Below, in pieces: positions 36,457-45,349 of a DNA stretch of 64,000 nucleotides. This stretch comes from Verrucomicrobiota bacterium (lineage in GTDB: Bacteria > Verrucomicrobiota > Kiritimatiellia > RFP12 > UBA1067): assembly GCA_023269675.1 (NCBI GenBank), contig JAHFSX010000005.1, positions 1 through 64,000 on the forward strand. Reading direction: 5' to 3'. A program made the position numbers and the translations under genes. Position 1 is the stretch's first letter; each line of letters starts with the position of its first letter. The notes below the pieces were generated by a model. That model saw only the letters and a list, made by a program, of their open reading frames with translations. It ran no database searches and was not told where the DNA came from.

Positions 36457-38481
36457 TTACTGGGCGGGTCCGCAGAAGACCCGCACGCGCTCGATCAGGC
36501 CGCGGAATGGCGGCGGAGCGGGCTCCACCACGGGGCTTCCCAGATCCGCGCCGATCTGCATGGTGTCGTTCGGGTCGCGGTCGATCAGCTGCGGCAGAGA
36601 GGCTTCGCCGGCTTTTTGGCCGTCGACGGCGAGCGTGATCCGCTGATCAGCCGTGAGGGCGCCGGTCAGCGTGACCCACCCCGTCACCGCGTCCTTGGCC
36701 GTTACGGAAACGGGCTTGCCCCCGGCGGTCACCGTGAAAACCGGGCGGCCCTGTTTCAGCCACAGCGCGTAGCCCGCGCTCTTGCCGCCGCGCGCGAGGA
36801 TCATCCCGTCGGGCTGTTCCGGTTTCACGGTGGCCTCCACGGCCCAAGCGGTATCCGCCGGATTCAGAGATTTCGATTTGGGCACCTCGACATACCCCTT
36901 GCCCTGCAGGCGCAGCGCCTGGTGCCCGTCGCGTCCCTCGACGAGCGTTCCCTCGTGAAGGGTGCCGCCGTTTTCGAGGCCGCTCTGATCGGCCACGTGT
37001 GCGCCGTCGCTCCGCGTGAAGTCGAAATGCAGGCGCAGCCCGGGCTTCGGCGGCAGCGCGTCCGGCCCGCCTGCAAGGCCCCACCACGCGGGGCGGTCCA
37101 CGTAGTCCGGCACGCGGTAGCCCACCGCCTGGGTCAGCCGCGCGTGCTCCGCCGTCAGCCGGTCGCGCAGCCCGGCGCGGGCGGGGTCGCGGAAGAGGTT
37201 GCGCAGCTCATACGGGTCGGCCTTGAGGTCGAAAAGTTCCGTCCAGTCGTCATGGCCCGGGTAGGTGATCAGTTTGGCGTCCGCGGTGCGTACGGCTGTG
37301 ATGTCGGGCACGCGCGAGTTCTTTTGTTTCTCCGCGAAGTACTCGTAGAACCAGCTTTGCCGCCAGGCGGCCGGCTCTCCACTGAGCAGCGGCCGCCAGC
37401 TCTGGCCCTGCATCTCCTGAGGCGCGGGCACACCCGCGAAATCGAGCAGGCTCTGGGCCAGGTCGAGGTTGAGCACCATCTCGTCGCGCGCGCGTCCGCG
37501 GGTCGACGCGCCGAGTCTGGGATCGCGCACGATGAGGGGCACGCGCAGGCTCTCGTCGTAGGCGCTGCGCTTGTCGCCGAGGCCGTGTTCGCCCAGGTAA
37601 TAGCCGTTGTCGCTCGTGTAGATGACCACGGTGTTGGACGCGAGCCCCAGCTCGTCCAAGGCGTCGAGGAGCCGTCCGAGGCAGTCGTCCGCCGCGCTGA
37701 CGCAGCGGAAATAATCGAGGCTCACCGGGACCGGGCCGCTGGCCTTGGCGCTTTTGGCCTTCTTGGTCTCGCCCGTGTAGACGGCGGGCGAAGTCAGATT
37801 GGGAACCGCCCGCGCCTGCTCACCGGCGAAACGCTTCGCGGCGCGCGCGGGCGGCTCGCAGGGACCGTGCGGCGATTTGAAGCCCACGACCAGCGACCAC
37901 GGCTTGGCCGCGTCTTTCTGCCGGCGCATGAAGGCGATGGCGTAGTCCGTGGAGAGGTCGTCGACCCAGCCGCGGGTCGGCGTATCCTTGCCGTCCACGA
38001 TGAAGGGCGGATCGACATAGCGCGCGTGCCCGATGAATGAGGCATGGTAGTCGAAGCCCGGCCGTTCGCGCTGGCTGTCCATGTGCCACTTGCCGATGTA
38101 GCCGGTCGTGTAGCCCGCCGCGCGCAGGAGCGTGGCGTGGGTGACGCTGTTGGTGGGGAAGGGGCGGAAGTTCGAGGCGATGCCGTTGCAGTGGTTATAG
38201 CGGCCGGTGAGGTTCACGGCGCGGCTCGGCGCGCAGAGGGAGTTGACGACAAAGGCGTTGCGGAAGCGCACGCCTTGAGCGGCGAGACGGTCCATGTTGG
38301 GCGTCTTGAACCAGGGGAAGCGGCCTTGCTCGCCCTGCTCCTGCTGCACGGCGGAAAAGGCGTCGTACCGCTGGTCGTCGGTATAGATGAACAGGATGTT
38401 GGGCGGGCGCGCAGGCGCTTCGGCGGCAAGCACACGGCCGCACAGCAGGGGGAGGATGCACAGGGCTGCGAGTTGTTTCAT
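36457..38481 (-). CDS. Sulfatase (S1 family) with C-terminal LamG domain
   Basis: A 674-residue exported sulfatase. Signal peptide MKQLAALCILPLLCGRVLA; NILFIYTDDQRYD metal-binding start; Cys83 in SLCAPSRAVNLTGR for formylglycine; IGKWHMD, VVIYTSDNGYYLGEHGLGDK for later active-site residues; DLKADPYELRNLF marks the end of the catalytic domain. Residues about 480-674 form a laminin-G/concanavalin-like domain (LHFDFTRSDGAHVADQSGLE), probably binding glycan. It resembles N-acetylglucosamine-6-sulfatase-type or related S1 enzymes; precise subfamily not determined. Head-to-tail relation with neighbours is absent, so it is likely its own unit. Confidence 0.9.
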   Translation of the reverse strand: MKQLAALCILPLLCGRVLAAEAPARPPNILFIYTDDQRYDAFSAVQQEQGEQGRFPWFKTPNMDRLAAQGVRFRNAFVVNSLCAPSRAVNLTGRYNHCNGIASNFRPFPTNSVTHATLLRAAGYTTGYIGKWHMDSQRERPGFDYHASFIGHARYVDPPFIVDGKDTPTRGWVDDLSTDYAIAFMRRQKDAAKPWSLVVGFKSPHGPCEPPARAAKRFAGEQARAVPNLTSPAVYTGETKKAKSAKASGPVPVSLDYFRCVSAADDCLGRLLDALDELGLASNTVVIYTSDNGYYLGEHGLGDKRSAYDESLRVPLIVRDPRLGASTRGRARDEMVLNLDLAQSLLDFAGVPAPQEMQGQSWRPLLSGEPAAWRQSWFYEYFAEKQKNSRVPDITAVRTADAKLITYPGHDDWTELFDLKADPYELRNLFRDPARAGLRDRLTAEHARLTQAVGYRVPDYVDRPAWWGLAGGPDALPPKPGLRLHFDFTRSDGAHVADQSGLENGGTLHEGTLVEGRDGHQALRLQGKGYVEVPKSKSLNPADTAWAVEATVKPEQPDGMILARGGKSAGYALWLKQGRPVFTVTAGGKPVSVTAKDAVTGWVTLTGALTADQRITLAVDGQKAGEASLPQLIDRDPNDTMQIGADLGSPVVEPAPPPFRGLIERVRVFCGPAQ

Positions 38482-38616
38482 AGGCTCTCCATGATGGCGA
38501 TAATTTCAGGGCGAAGACTGAAAAGGAGGTGATATTAACGTATTAAAGCGGGGTCTAGTGCCGAAATCGCGGATAAAGTTTACGAATATCGATCATTCAC
38601 TTGGGAACGGACTCAG

Positions 38617-38688
38617 ATCACGATTAGGATTGAGATTAAGAAGAAGGGGACCATTCATAATCGTAATCTAACTCGTAATCATAATCTC
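38617..38688. repeat. AATC-type low-complexity inverted repeat, downstream of araC-like gene
   Basis: A left arm rich in GATTA/GATTAAG (38617-38640) faces a right arm rich in TAATC (38657-38687), able to fold into one long imperfect hairpin. The same kind of element lies on the other side of the regulator gene at 39964-40066. Confidence 0.7.
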
Positions 38689-38695
38689 CGGGCCA

Positions 38696-39565
38696 TCACT
38701 GCAGGATCCGCTGGGTCGACTGGATGAACAGGCGCGGGGAGACGCCGTAGATTTTCTTGAAGAGGCGCGAGAAGTGGTAAGGGTCGGAGAAGCCGGTGGC
38801 TTTCGCGACCTGCTTGACGAGCATGTCCGAGCCGTTCAGCAGGTCGGAGGCGTGACGCATTTTCAGGCGGATCAGCATTTGGTACGGCGACTCGGCGCCA
38901 TACCGCTTGAAAAGCCGGCACAGGTAGGGCGGGTTGATGTGGCCGGCGGCGGTGATGTCGGCCAGGGTGTGCAGCTCGAGAAACCGTTTTTCAATCAGCT
39001 GGCGGCAGCGCTGATAGGTGAGGTGGGCCGGTGACTCCGCGTCGTCCTGCGACAAGGCGTGCTCGGCCACCTGCAGGATGAGCAGCTCGAGCAGGCAGGC
39101 GCAGATGCTTTGCGTGTGCGCGCTCGGGTTGCGGCCGTTCTGCTGGAGGTTCGCGAAGAGCTCCCGGAGGCGCGGGGTCGGGCTGAAATAGCGGGGTTCG
39201 TGGCTTGCCAGCGGATGCTCTTTCAGCAGGCGGGTGAAGCGCGGTCCGCAGAAGTCGATGAAGTACTTGGCCAGCGGCTGCGCGGGGTCGGTGGTGATCT
39301 CGTGACGGGTCTTGGGGCTGTAGTAGAAAACAGCCCCCGGGCTTAAGGGAAAGCTGTTGCCGTTGACCGTCAACACGCCTTGTCCGGCGGCGACATATTC
39401 GATGGAGTGGAACCTGAAACGGTTGCGGGCGATCCGGTAATGGGGGTCGCACTGCTCGTAGCCGCCGCACACGACCGTCCCCGGATCCTTCGTGTCCGGC
39501 CGCAAGTTCAGGAAGTAGTACTCGCCCGACACGACCTGCTGCGATATGAAGGGGGCCTCATTCAT
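38696..39565 (-). CDS. AraC-family transcriptional regulator
   Basis: A 289-residue cytoplasmic DNA-binding protein. Residues about 30-110 form a cupin-type sensing domain (YVAAGQGVLTVNGNSFPLSPGAVFYYSP) and about 185-285 a double helix-turn-helix AraC domain (TLADITAAGHINPPYLCRLFKRY, VKQVAKATGFSDPYHFSRLFKKIYGVSPRLF). Members with this build usually sense sugars and activate nearby catabolic genes. It is the only transcription factor in the window and sits between sulfatase/GH92 and GH29 genes, so local control of these is plausible (inference). AGGAA seven bases upstream gives the start. AATC-repeat elements flank it on both sides. Confidence 0.92.
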   Translation of the reverse strand: MNEAPFISQQVVSGEYYFLNLRPDTKDPGTVVCGGYEQCDPHYRIARNRFRFHSIEYVAAGQGVLTVNGNSFPLSPGAVFYYSPKTRHEITTDPAQPLAKYFIDFCGPRFTRLLKEHPLASHEPRYFSPTPRLRELFANLQQNGRNPSAHTQSICACLLELLILQVAEHALSQDDAESPAHLTYQRCRQLIEKRFLELHTLADITAAGHINPPYLCRLFKRYGAESPYQMLIRLKMRHASDLLNGSDMLVKQVAKATGFSDPYHFSRLFKKIYGVSPRLFIQSTQRILQ

Positions 39566-39696
39566 GGTCAGTTCCTGATCTCACCAAACGCCTCATGCGA
39601 ATTGAATTTACATCGACAGCGTAGGGGGCACGGACGAGAAAGTCAATTATATCCATCACCAGCGCAAAAACCGGCGAAAGTCGTTTCGCTCCGCAC

Positions 39697-39784
39697 TGGA
39701 GGGCGAGCGTCCGCGCGAGCCGGTTTCGCCTTGTTGCGGGCACTATCCGGCGGACGACGCGGCTCGACAGAGTCTCGCCCTCCA
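39697..39784. repeat. Element G: nested inverted repeat upstream of the regulator
   Basis: TGGAGGGCGAG and CTCGCCCTCCA (11 bp, perfect) bound an 88-base element. Nested inside are CGTCCGC/GCGGACG and CGAGCCG/CGGCTCG pairs. It lies 130 bases upstream of the AraC-type gene. It resembles a dispersed palindromic element rather than an operator. Confidence 0.65.
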
Positions 39785-40208
39785 TGTCTTGCCATACGGA
39801 CAAAGGGCACACGGTCGGCGCGCTTATCTTACAGGGGGATGTTTAGGCACTGGCATCCCTGTATGGTAGTGCCTGGGCCGGTCAAGGTGGCGGTCACCAT
39901 TGACCGCAGGGGATGCCGCTAGACGGTCAAGAGTGAGGCTGGCGAAATAGACCAGCGGGAGCGGATTAAGATCAGGATTAAGATTACGATTAAGAGAGGG
40001 CGGCGTCGTTCGTAATCCTAATCCTAATCCTAATCCTAATCCTAATCGTAATCGTAATCTTAATCATGGGTGTCTACGTGATATCCGGAAAACGCCTTAA
40101 CTCCATTCCAAAGTTTCCGGTTTGGTTGTATGATAACGCAAAACCGCGCGGGCATTTACGTGATTAGCCGATGGTCCTCACGTGCGGAAGTAAGGAGGAG
40201 CGCTGCGT
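39785..40208. other. Intergenic region between araC-like and GH29 genes
   Basis: Together with 39566-39784 this is the longest gene-free stretch (643 bases). It holds element G, an AATC-type repeat (39964-40066) and, at its right end, the strong ribosome binding site AAGGAGGAG of the fucosidase gene. No further gene or convincing promoter hexamers were seen, although the regulator's targets would be expected here. Confidence 0.5.
39964..40066. repeat. AATC-type low-complexity inverted repeat with (CCTAAT)n tract
   Basis: The left arm (39964-39996) consists of GATTAAG/GATTACG repeats; the right arm (40011-40064) begins with five CCTAAT-type hexamers and ends in AATCGTAATCGTAATC. The arms are complementary over much of their length with a short GC-rich loop between. 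Hexamer number is likely variable. Confidence 0.75.
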
Positions 40209-41675
40209 ATGAAACGGATCGGACTCATCTTTCTGGCAACGGGGCTGACCTTGTCGGTGTTTTCAAAAGACGGGACGGAGTCCGGCGGCGCGGGGCCTGC
40301 CGCCGTGTCCGAGACGCGCGCCGAGCGCGATGCCCGCATGCGGTGGTGGCGCGACGCGCGCTTCGGCATGTTCATCCACTGGGGCGTCTATGCGGTGCCG
40401 GGCGGGATTTATCACGGGCAGATTGTGGATGCCAAGCACGGCGCGGAATGGATCATGTGCGACGCCCTGATCCCCCGCGCGGACTACGAGCCCTTTGCGA
40501 AACAGTTCAACCCGACCAACTTCGACGCGGACGCGTGGGTCGGCATCGCCCGGTCGGCCGGCATGAAGTACGTCGTCATCACGTCCAAGCACCACGATGG
40601 CTTCAGCATGTACGGCACGCGGGTGAGCGGCTACAACATCGTCCAGGCCACGCCGTTCAAGCGCGATCCGCTGAAGGAGCTCTCGCTCGCCTGCAGGAAG
40701 GCCGGGCTGCATTTCGGCGTCTACTACTCGCAGCTCGACTGGCATCATCCGGCGCAGGAGAACGATCCGGCCAAGGAGGGGCGGCAGGCGTACCGCTTCA
40801 ACCGCATGCGCGACGGCATGAAGGACCGCTATGTGGCCGACATGAAGGCGCAGCTGAAGGAGCTCATCCAGGATTACGGCGTGGAGGTGATCTTCTTCGA
40901 CGGCGAATGGGTGCCGTGGTGGACGCAGGAGGACGGCCGCGACCTGCTGGCGTATGTCCGGGGTCTGAATCCGCAGCTCATCGTCAACAACCGCGTCGGC
41001 AAGCGCAAGAAGGAGGACGGCGACTACGGCACGCCCGAGCAGGAGATTCCATCGGCCGGGCTGGACTACGACTGGGAGTCCTGCATGACGCTGAACGGCA
41101 CCTGGGGCTACAAGAGCTACGACCACGACTGGAAGACGAGCAGCGATCTGATCTTCAAGCTGGTGGACATCGCCAGCAAAGGCGGCAACTTCCTGCTCAA
41201 CGTCGGCCCGGATGCGCTGGGCGTGATTCCCGAGCCCAGCGTGCAGCGCCTGCGCGAAATGGGCGACTGGCTGCGCGTCAACGGCGAGGCGGTTTACGGC
41301 ACGCGGCTGTGGAATCCCCACGCGAAGTTCGATCCCTCCGCCGAGGCCGAGGCGTTCGGTCCCGGACCCGAGGAAAAGGCGCCGGTCGAGACCGCGGCCG
41401 GCAAGGACGCCTCGGCCGAATCGAAGAATATCCGCTACACCCTCAAAGGCGACACGCTCTACGCGGTCCTGTTCGCCTGGCCGTCGGACGGGGCGGTCAC
41501 CTTCAAGGCCTTGGCCGCGGGCCGCACCGCCCGCGAGATCCGCGCCGTCGAGCTGCTCGGCTCCGACGCGAAGCTGGAGTGGTCGCGTAACGCCGAGGGG
41601 CTTACGGTCCGTCTGCCGCCGCCGAAGCCGAACGGGACCGCGGCCGTGTTCAAGATCGTGTCAGCCATGAAATAG
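40209..41675 (+). CDS. Alpha-L-fucosidase, GH29
   Basis: Releases alpha-linked L-fucose. The 488-residue protein has a short signal peptide (MKRIGLIFLATGLTLSVFS) and all GH29 landmarks: WWRDARFGMFIHWGVYAVPGG, MKYVVITSKHHDGFSMY, GVYYSQLDW and the nucleophile Asp231 in VIFFDGEW; Glu residues in TPEQEIP are candidates for the acid/base. The C-terminal domain (about 380-488) is a beta-sandwich. A strong AAGGAGGAG precedes the start. It is next to the AraC-type regulator, divergent from it, supporting fucose- or fucan-linked regulation (inference). Confidence 0.94.
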   Translation: MKRIGLIFLATGLTLSVFSKDGTESGGAGPAAVSETRAERDARMRWWRDARFGMFIHWGVYAVPGGIYHGQIVDAKHGAEWIMCDALIPRADYEPFAKQFNPTNFDADAWVGIARSAGMKYVVITSKHHDGFSMYGTRVSGYNIVQATPFKRDPLKELSLACRKAGLHFGVYYSQLDWHHPAQENDPAKEGRQAYRFNRMRDGMKDRYVADMKAQLKELIQDYGVEVIFFDGEWVPWWTQEDGRDLLAYVRGLNPQLIVNNRVGKRKKEDGDYGTPEQEIPSAGLDYDWESCMTLNGTWGYKSYDHDWKTSSDLIFKLVDIASKGGNFLLNVGPDALGVIPEPSVQRLREMGDWLRVNGEAVYGTRLWNPHAKFDPSAEAEAFGPGPEEKAPVETAAGKDASAESKNIRYTLKGDTLYAVLFAWPSDGAVTFKALAAGRTAREIRAVELLGSDAKLEWSRNAEGLTVRLPPPKPNGTAAVFKIVSAMK

Positions 41676-41812
41676 CGGTTGACTGTCATCCTCCCCGTCC
41701 GCACAATAGCATCCGTTAAATCAATCAGTCGGTGCTCTGTCCGTTCACGCCGCAAAGGCGGGCGAGGCTTTCCGGATATCATGGCAGAATGCTGGAGGGG
41801 GAGATGGTCCAA

Positions 41813-44536
41813 ATGACAAACAGAATTCAGGCGTTGATGCGGTTCGTGACCTGTCGTGCTGTCGGCGCGATGAGTGTGTTGCTTTCCATGTTTCTTGCTC
41901 CTTCTGCCCAAGCGGCCAACATCTGGGACGGCGGCGGCGCGGACGACAACTGGGGTTCGGCGACCAACTGGGACGACAACGTGGTCCCGACCTTCCCCGC
42001 GGCGTTGACGTTCAGCGGTTCCACCCGTCTGACACCCACCAACGACCTGGTCGCTGCGACAGTCACCAACATCACCTTCGCCGCCGGCGCGGGGGCGTTC
42101 GCGCTCGGAGGCAACCCGGTCACGCTGGGCGGGAACGTCGTCGTCATGGCGGGCGGGAGCGTCACGAACGATCAGACCGTCAACCTGTCCGTCACGCTGG
42201 GCACGAACGCGACCTTGACCGCGGCACCCGTGGGAGGAAACACGGTCGTGGGCAAAGGTGTGCTCGTCATCAACGGCGCGATCAGCGGCCCGTTCGGCCT
42301 GACCGCGACCGGGAAAAATTACGTACAGTTCAACGGCGCGAACACGTACACGGGTGACACGCTCATCACAGGCGGTGATGCCTCTTTCTCCATCGGCAAC
42401 GCGGATGCCTTCGGCACCGGCAAACTGGTCGTTGGCGCTAGCCTGGGAGAGTCGCAGATGTGGATACAGTCGGTCGGGAACAAAACGGTCACCAACAGGG
42501 TGGAGATCCGGACGGGGCGGTTTATTCCGGCCACTTATACGGTCGCGGGAAAGGCGGCCGGCAATCTGACCTTGAGCGGCAGCGTCCTGCTGAATCAGAA
42601 CACCGGCAACGACTTCTGGTGCCAAAAAGAGCTGACCCTGAGCGGGACGGTCAGCGGCGGCAACCTGAACGGACTGAGGATGGCCAGCGGCAAGATCATT
42701 TTGACCGGCGTGAACACGTTCACCAATCATCTGACTTCGAATTACGCCTCATCTACGCCCACCTTCAATATCAACGCGGACGCCGCCTTGGGCCACACCA
42801 ACAACGGGGTGCGGGCGCTCGTCAGCAGCTTGGTGTTCCAGACGGCGGCCGGCACGTCCATCAGCCTGGCTCCCAGCCGAACCTTTACCGTGTCTGCCGG
42901 CAAAACCAACACCTTTGATGTGCCAGCCACCTCCACGCTGACCGTGCCGGGGTTGATCACAGGCAATGTCATCGCCAAGTCCAGTCCCGGCACCTTGTTT
43001 CTCACGGGCGTGAACACGTACACCGGCGGTACGATCCTCAGCGGCGGCATCCTGAACGCCACCACCAATGCCTCGTTGGGCGCCGACACCGGCAGCTTGA
43101 ATTTCTCGGGTGCCGGCATATTCCAGCCCGGAGCGACGCCCTTCACGCTGCCCTCCAGCAGAAGCGTCAACCTCACGGATGCCGGCACCTACGCCGCCGC
43201 CTTCGACGTGCCCACCAACTTTACTTTGACCGTAGACGGCGTGATGAAGGGCAATGTGGCCACGAACAGCTCTCTCAGCAAGACAGGCCCCGGCACCCTG
43301 ATTCTCACGGGCGGTTCGGGCGGAGCCCCGCTGGGCGGCTTGAACGTGCTGGCGGGCAAGGTCTCGATCCAGGGCGGCGTGTGGTCCGTGGCGCCCGCCG
43401 CGACCGCTGACGGGACGGTCTTCAACGTTCTGGGAGGCGCGACCTACGAGCAGACCGGCGGCACGAACACGCTCCCCATCTACGCCAGCGTTTCCCAGCA
43501 GAGCGTCGGCGGGGCGACCACGAACCTGACTTCCGTCGGCATCCTCAGCGGCGGGACCCTGACCGGGATGGAGCTGATGGTCGGCCGCAGGAACAGCGCG
43601 GTGATGACGATCTCGGGCAATGCGCTCCTGGACCTGTACGCGTTCAAGTTGGGGGAGCTCGAGGGGTACACTACGACATGCAATCTGGACGGCGGCGTCG
43701 TGGCCTGCAACTACATCGCCTCGCGCGGCACGAACTCGACCCTCACGACGTCGATCCTGAACTTCAACGGAGGCACGCTGCGGGCCAAGAACACCGCGGG
43801 CACGCCGAACATCATCGGCGGTTACGGCAGCGGCACGGTCTCTTACCTGACCCGCGTCAACGTGAGGAGCGGCGGCGCGGTGATCGACAGCCAGTCTTTC
43901 GCGGTCACGATTCCCCAAGTGCTGAACCACGATCAGGATTTAGGCGCGACGCTCGACGGCGGCCTGACCAAACGGGGCACGGGCTCGTTGACGCTGACGA
44001 CCAACAACACCTTTACCGGCGCGACCTCGGTCGAGGCGGGCACGCTCAAGCTGGGCGTCGCGAATGCGCTCTCGAACAGCGTCTCGGTGCTCGTGGCTTC
44101 CAACGCGGTCTTCGACGTCAACGGCAAGGTCCAGGCGCTCGAGGGTCTGGGCGGCAGCGGCACGGTGACCAACAGCAGCCTGCTGACGGTGACGCTGGGT
44201 GTCACGCCCGGCGGCACCAACGCGGTCGGCACGCTGACCCTGGCGGCGGCGCCCGCCGCGCTGGGCGGGGTGTTCTTGGTGGATGTCGCGCCCGACGGGC
44301 TCTGCGACCGCTTGCACGTGCAGGGCGACCTGAGCCTCTCCGGACTGGCCCTGGCCGTGGCGGACACTGGAACCATGAACAAGGACCAGAAGTATGTGAT
44401 CGCCACGTATACGGGAGCGCTGGTCGGGCCGTTCAGTTCCGCGCCGCTGCCGCAACGGTGGCATGTCAAGTATGACACGGCCGCCCGCCAGGTCTACCTG
44501 AGCTACGATTTCGGCACACAGATCCAGGTGCGCTAA
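41813..44536 (+). CDS. Secreted PATR repeat protein, second copy
   Basis: A 907-residue exported beta-repeat protein. The signal peptide ends near FLAPSAQA, then NIWDGGGADDNWGSATNWDD, the usual N-terminal module of these proteins. PATR units recur, for example GKIILTGVNTFTNHLTS, GTLFLTGVNTYTGGTILSGG, GSLTLTTNNTFTGATSVEAG. The last part (GGVFLVDVAPDGLCDRLHVQGDL) is a distinct beta domain also found in PATR proteins. No autotransporter barrel or PEP-CTERM sorting signal was seen. ATG 41813 lies about ten bases after GGGAG; ATG 41804 is an alternative. It is similar in build, not in direct sequence, to the protein at 1142. Confidence 0.82.
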   Translation: MTNRIQALMRFVTCRAVGAMSVLLSMFLAPSAQAANIWDGGGADDNWGSATNWDDNVVPTFPAALTFSGSTRLTPTNDLVAATVTNITFAAGAGAFALGGNPVTLGGNVVVMAGGSVTNDQTVNLSVTLGTNATLTAAPVGGNTVVGKGVLVINGAISGPFGLTATGKNYVQFNGANTYTGDTLITGGDASFSIGNADAFGTGKLVVGASLGESQMWIQSVGNKTVTNRVEIRTGRFIPATYTVAGKAAGNLTLSGSVLLNQNTGNDFWCQKELTLSGTVSGGNLNGLRMASGKIILTGVNTFTNHLTSNYASSTPTFNINADAALGHTNNGVRALVSSLVFQTAAGTSISLAPSRTFTVSAGKTNTFDVPATSTLTVPGLITGNVIAKSSPGTLFLTGVNTYTGGTILSGGILNATTNASLGADTGSLNFSGAGIFQPGATPFTLPSSRSVNLTDAGTYAAAFDVPTNFTLTVDGVMKGNVATNSSLSKTGPGTLILTGGSGGAPLGGLNVLAGKVSIQGGVWSVAPAATADGTVFNVLGGATYEQTGGTNTLPIYASVSQQSVGGATTNLTSVGILSGGTLTGMELMVGRRNSAVMTISGNALLDLYAFKLGELEGYTTTCNLDGGVVACNYIASRGTNSTLTTSILNFNGGTLRAKNTAGTPNIIGGYGSGTVSYLTRVNVRSGGAVIDSQSFAVTIPQVLNHDQDLGATLDGGLTKRGTGSLTLTTNNTFTGATSVEAGTLKLGVANALSNSVSVLVASNAVFDVNGKVQALEGLGGSGTVTNSSLLTVTLGVTPGGTNAVGTLTLAAAPAALGGVFLVDVAPDGLCDRLHVQGDLSLSGLALAVADTGTMNKDQKYVIATYTGALVGPFSSAPLPQRWHVKYDTAARQVYLSYDFGTQIQVR

Positions 44537-44624
44537 CGTCCGCTGCCTGCCGCAGAGAGGCTCGATTCTTAAGGGGCCGCCACCGACGGCCAGCCGGGGG
44601 CCGAAGGCGCAGTTGATTACTGAT

Positions 44625-44843
44625 GAACGGGAAGGGCAGATTTGCGGTTATCGCCGTGTTAGGCAGGCGTTCAGAACGTGGAGGTCGGTGCCTCTTCGTA
44701 TGACGCACCTTCTGGCAGGTTGCCAGCGGAGAAAAACGCAGGCGTGATGTGGAGTGCGGCGGCAAGCGGTCGCCCGCGCGACGCCGCTTTGCGTGGACGG
44801 GCCGGAAAGCGGTGCCGCGCTACGCTTGTCACCGCACTCCATA
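44625..44843. repeat. Element C, copy 1
   Basis: Bases 44625-44812 match 60241-60429 closely (GAACGGGAAGG start, GATGTGGAGTGCGGCGGC, GCCGGAAAGCGG end). Only this copy keeps the right part, where CACCGCACTCCA closes the palindrome opened by TGGAGTGCGG, with an inner stem pairing GCGACGCCGCTTT and AAAGCGGTGCCGC with G-U pairs. The remaining bases of 44537-45027 show no gene. Confidence 0.75.
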
Positions 44844-45027
44844 AGAAACACGGCCTCCAGCCTCTTTCTTGCCACTGAATCTTCAACACTTTTCAATTGC
44901 GCCCGCCGTCGACCGCCCGTGACTATCACCTTGATTTTCGTTGATAGAGGATCTATCTTAAAACATGTCAATGTGGATGCGCAACGCGTACGGTTGGTTG
45001 AACCCCCCAAAGAAGGAGATGGTCAAA

Positions 45028-45228
45028 ATGAGGAATGGAAAGCAAGTCGGAACCGCACTTCTCGCGGCGGCGGTCGTCTCGGTTTTCGCGGCGGGACTGA
45101 CCGGCTGTGACGAAGATCAGAAAAAAGCGCCGGCGGGCGCTCCGGCGTTGGGTGTGAGCAATGCGCCGGCCATGCCGACTGCGGAGAACCCGGCCACGGC
45201 CAAGCCCAAGGACCATCCGGCGCATTAG
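45028..45228 (+). CDS. Small lipoprotein, 66 residues
   Basis: A short exported lipoprotein: basic n-region MRNGKQ, hydrophobic core ALLAAAVVSVFAAG and lipobox LTGC at Cys27 by sequence, followed by DEDQKKAPAGAPAL and a Pro/Ala-rich tail ending KPKDHPAH. No known family. AAGGAG sits ten bases before ATG 45028. It is 121 bases upstream of a transglutaminase-like lipoprotein on the same strand, so the two may share a transcript. Confidence 0.65.
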   Translation: MRNGKQVGTALLAAAVVSVFAAGLTGCDEDQKKAPAGAPALGVSNAPAMPTAENPATAKPKDHPAH

Positions 45229-45349
45229 AATCCGGAGGCGGGCAGGACCCGGGTGTCAAAGCCAAGGGGCGGCGACGTGCGGCGCGTGGCAAGGCCCGCC
45301 GCACGGCGCGTCCCGCTCCATATGGGCACGTTCGACTGGAAAGGCGTAT

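Noticed and set aside
39964-40066. Hexamer repeats considered as a CRISPR array
   Set aside because: There are no spacers of constant length, no conserved longer repeat and no cas genes; it is a low-complexity inverted repeat.
44648-45010. Open frames within element C on both strands
   Set aside because: They are translations of the repeat; the same pseudo-peptides arise from the second copy at 60241.
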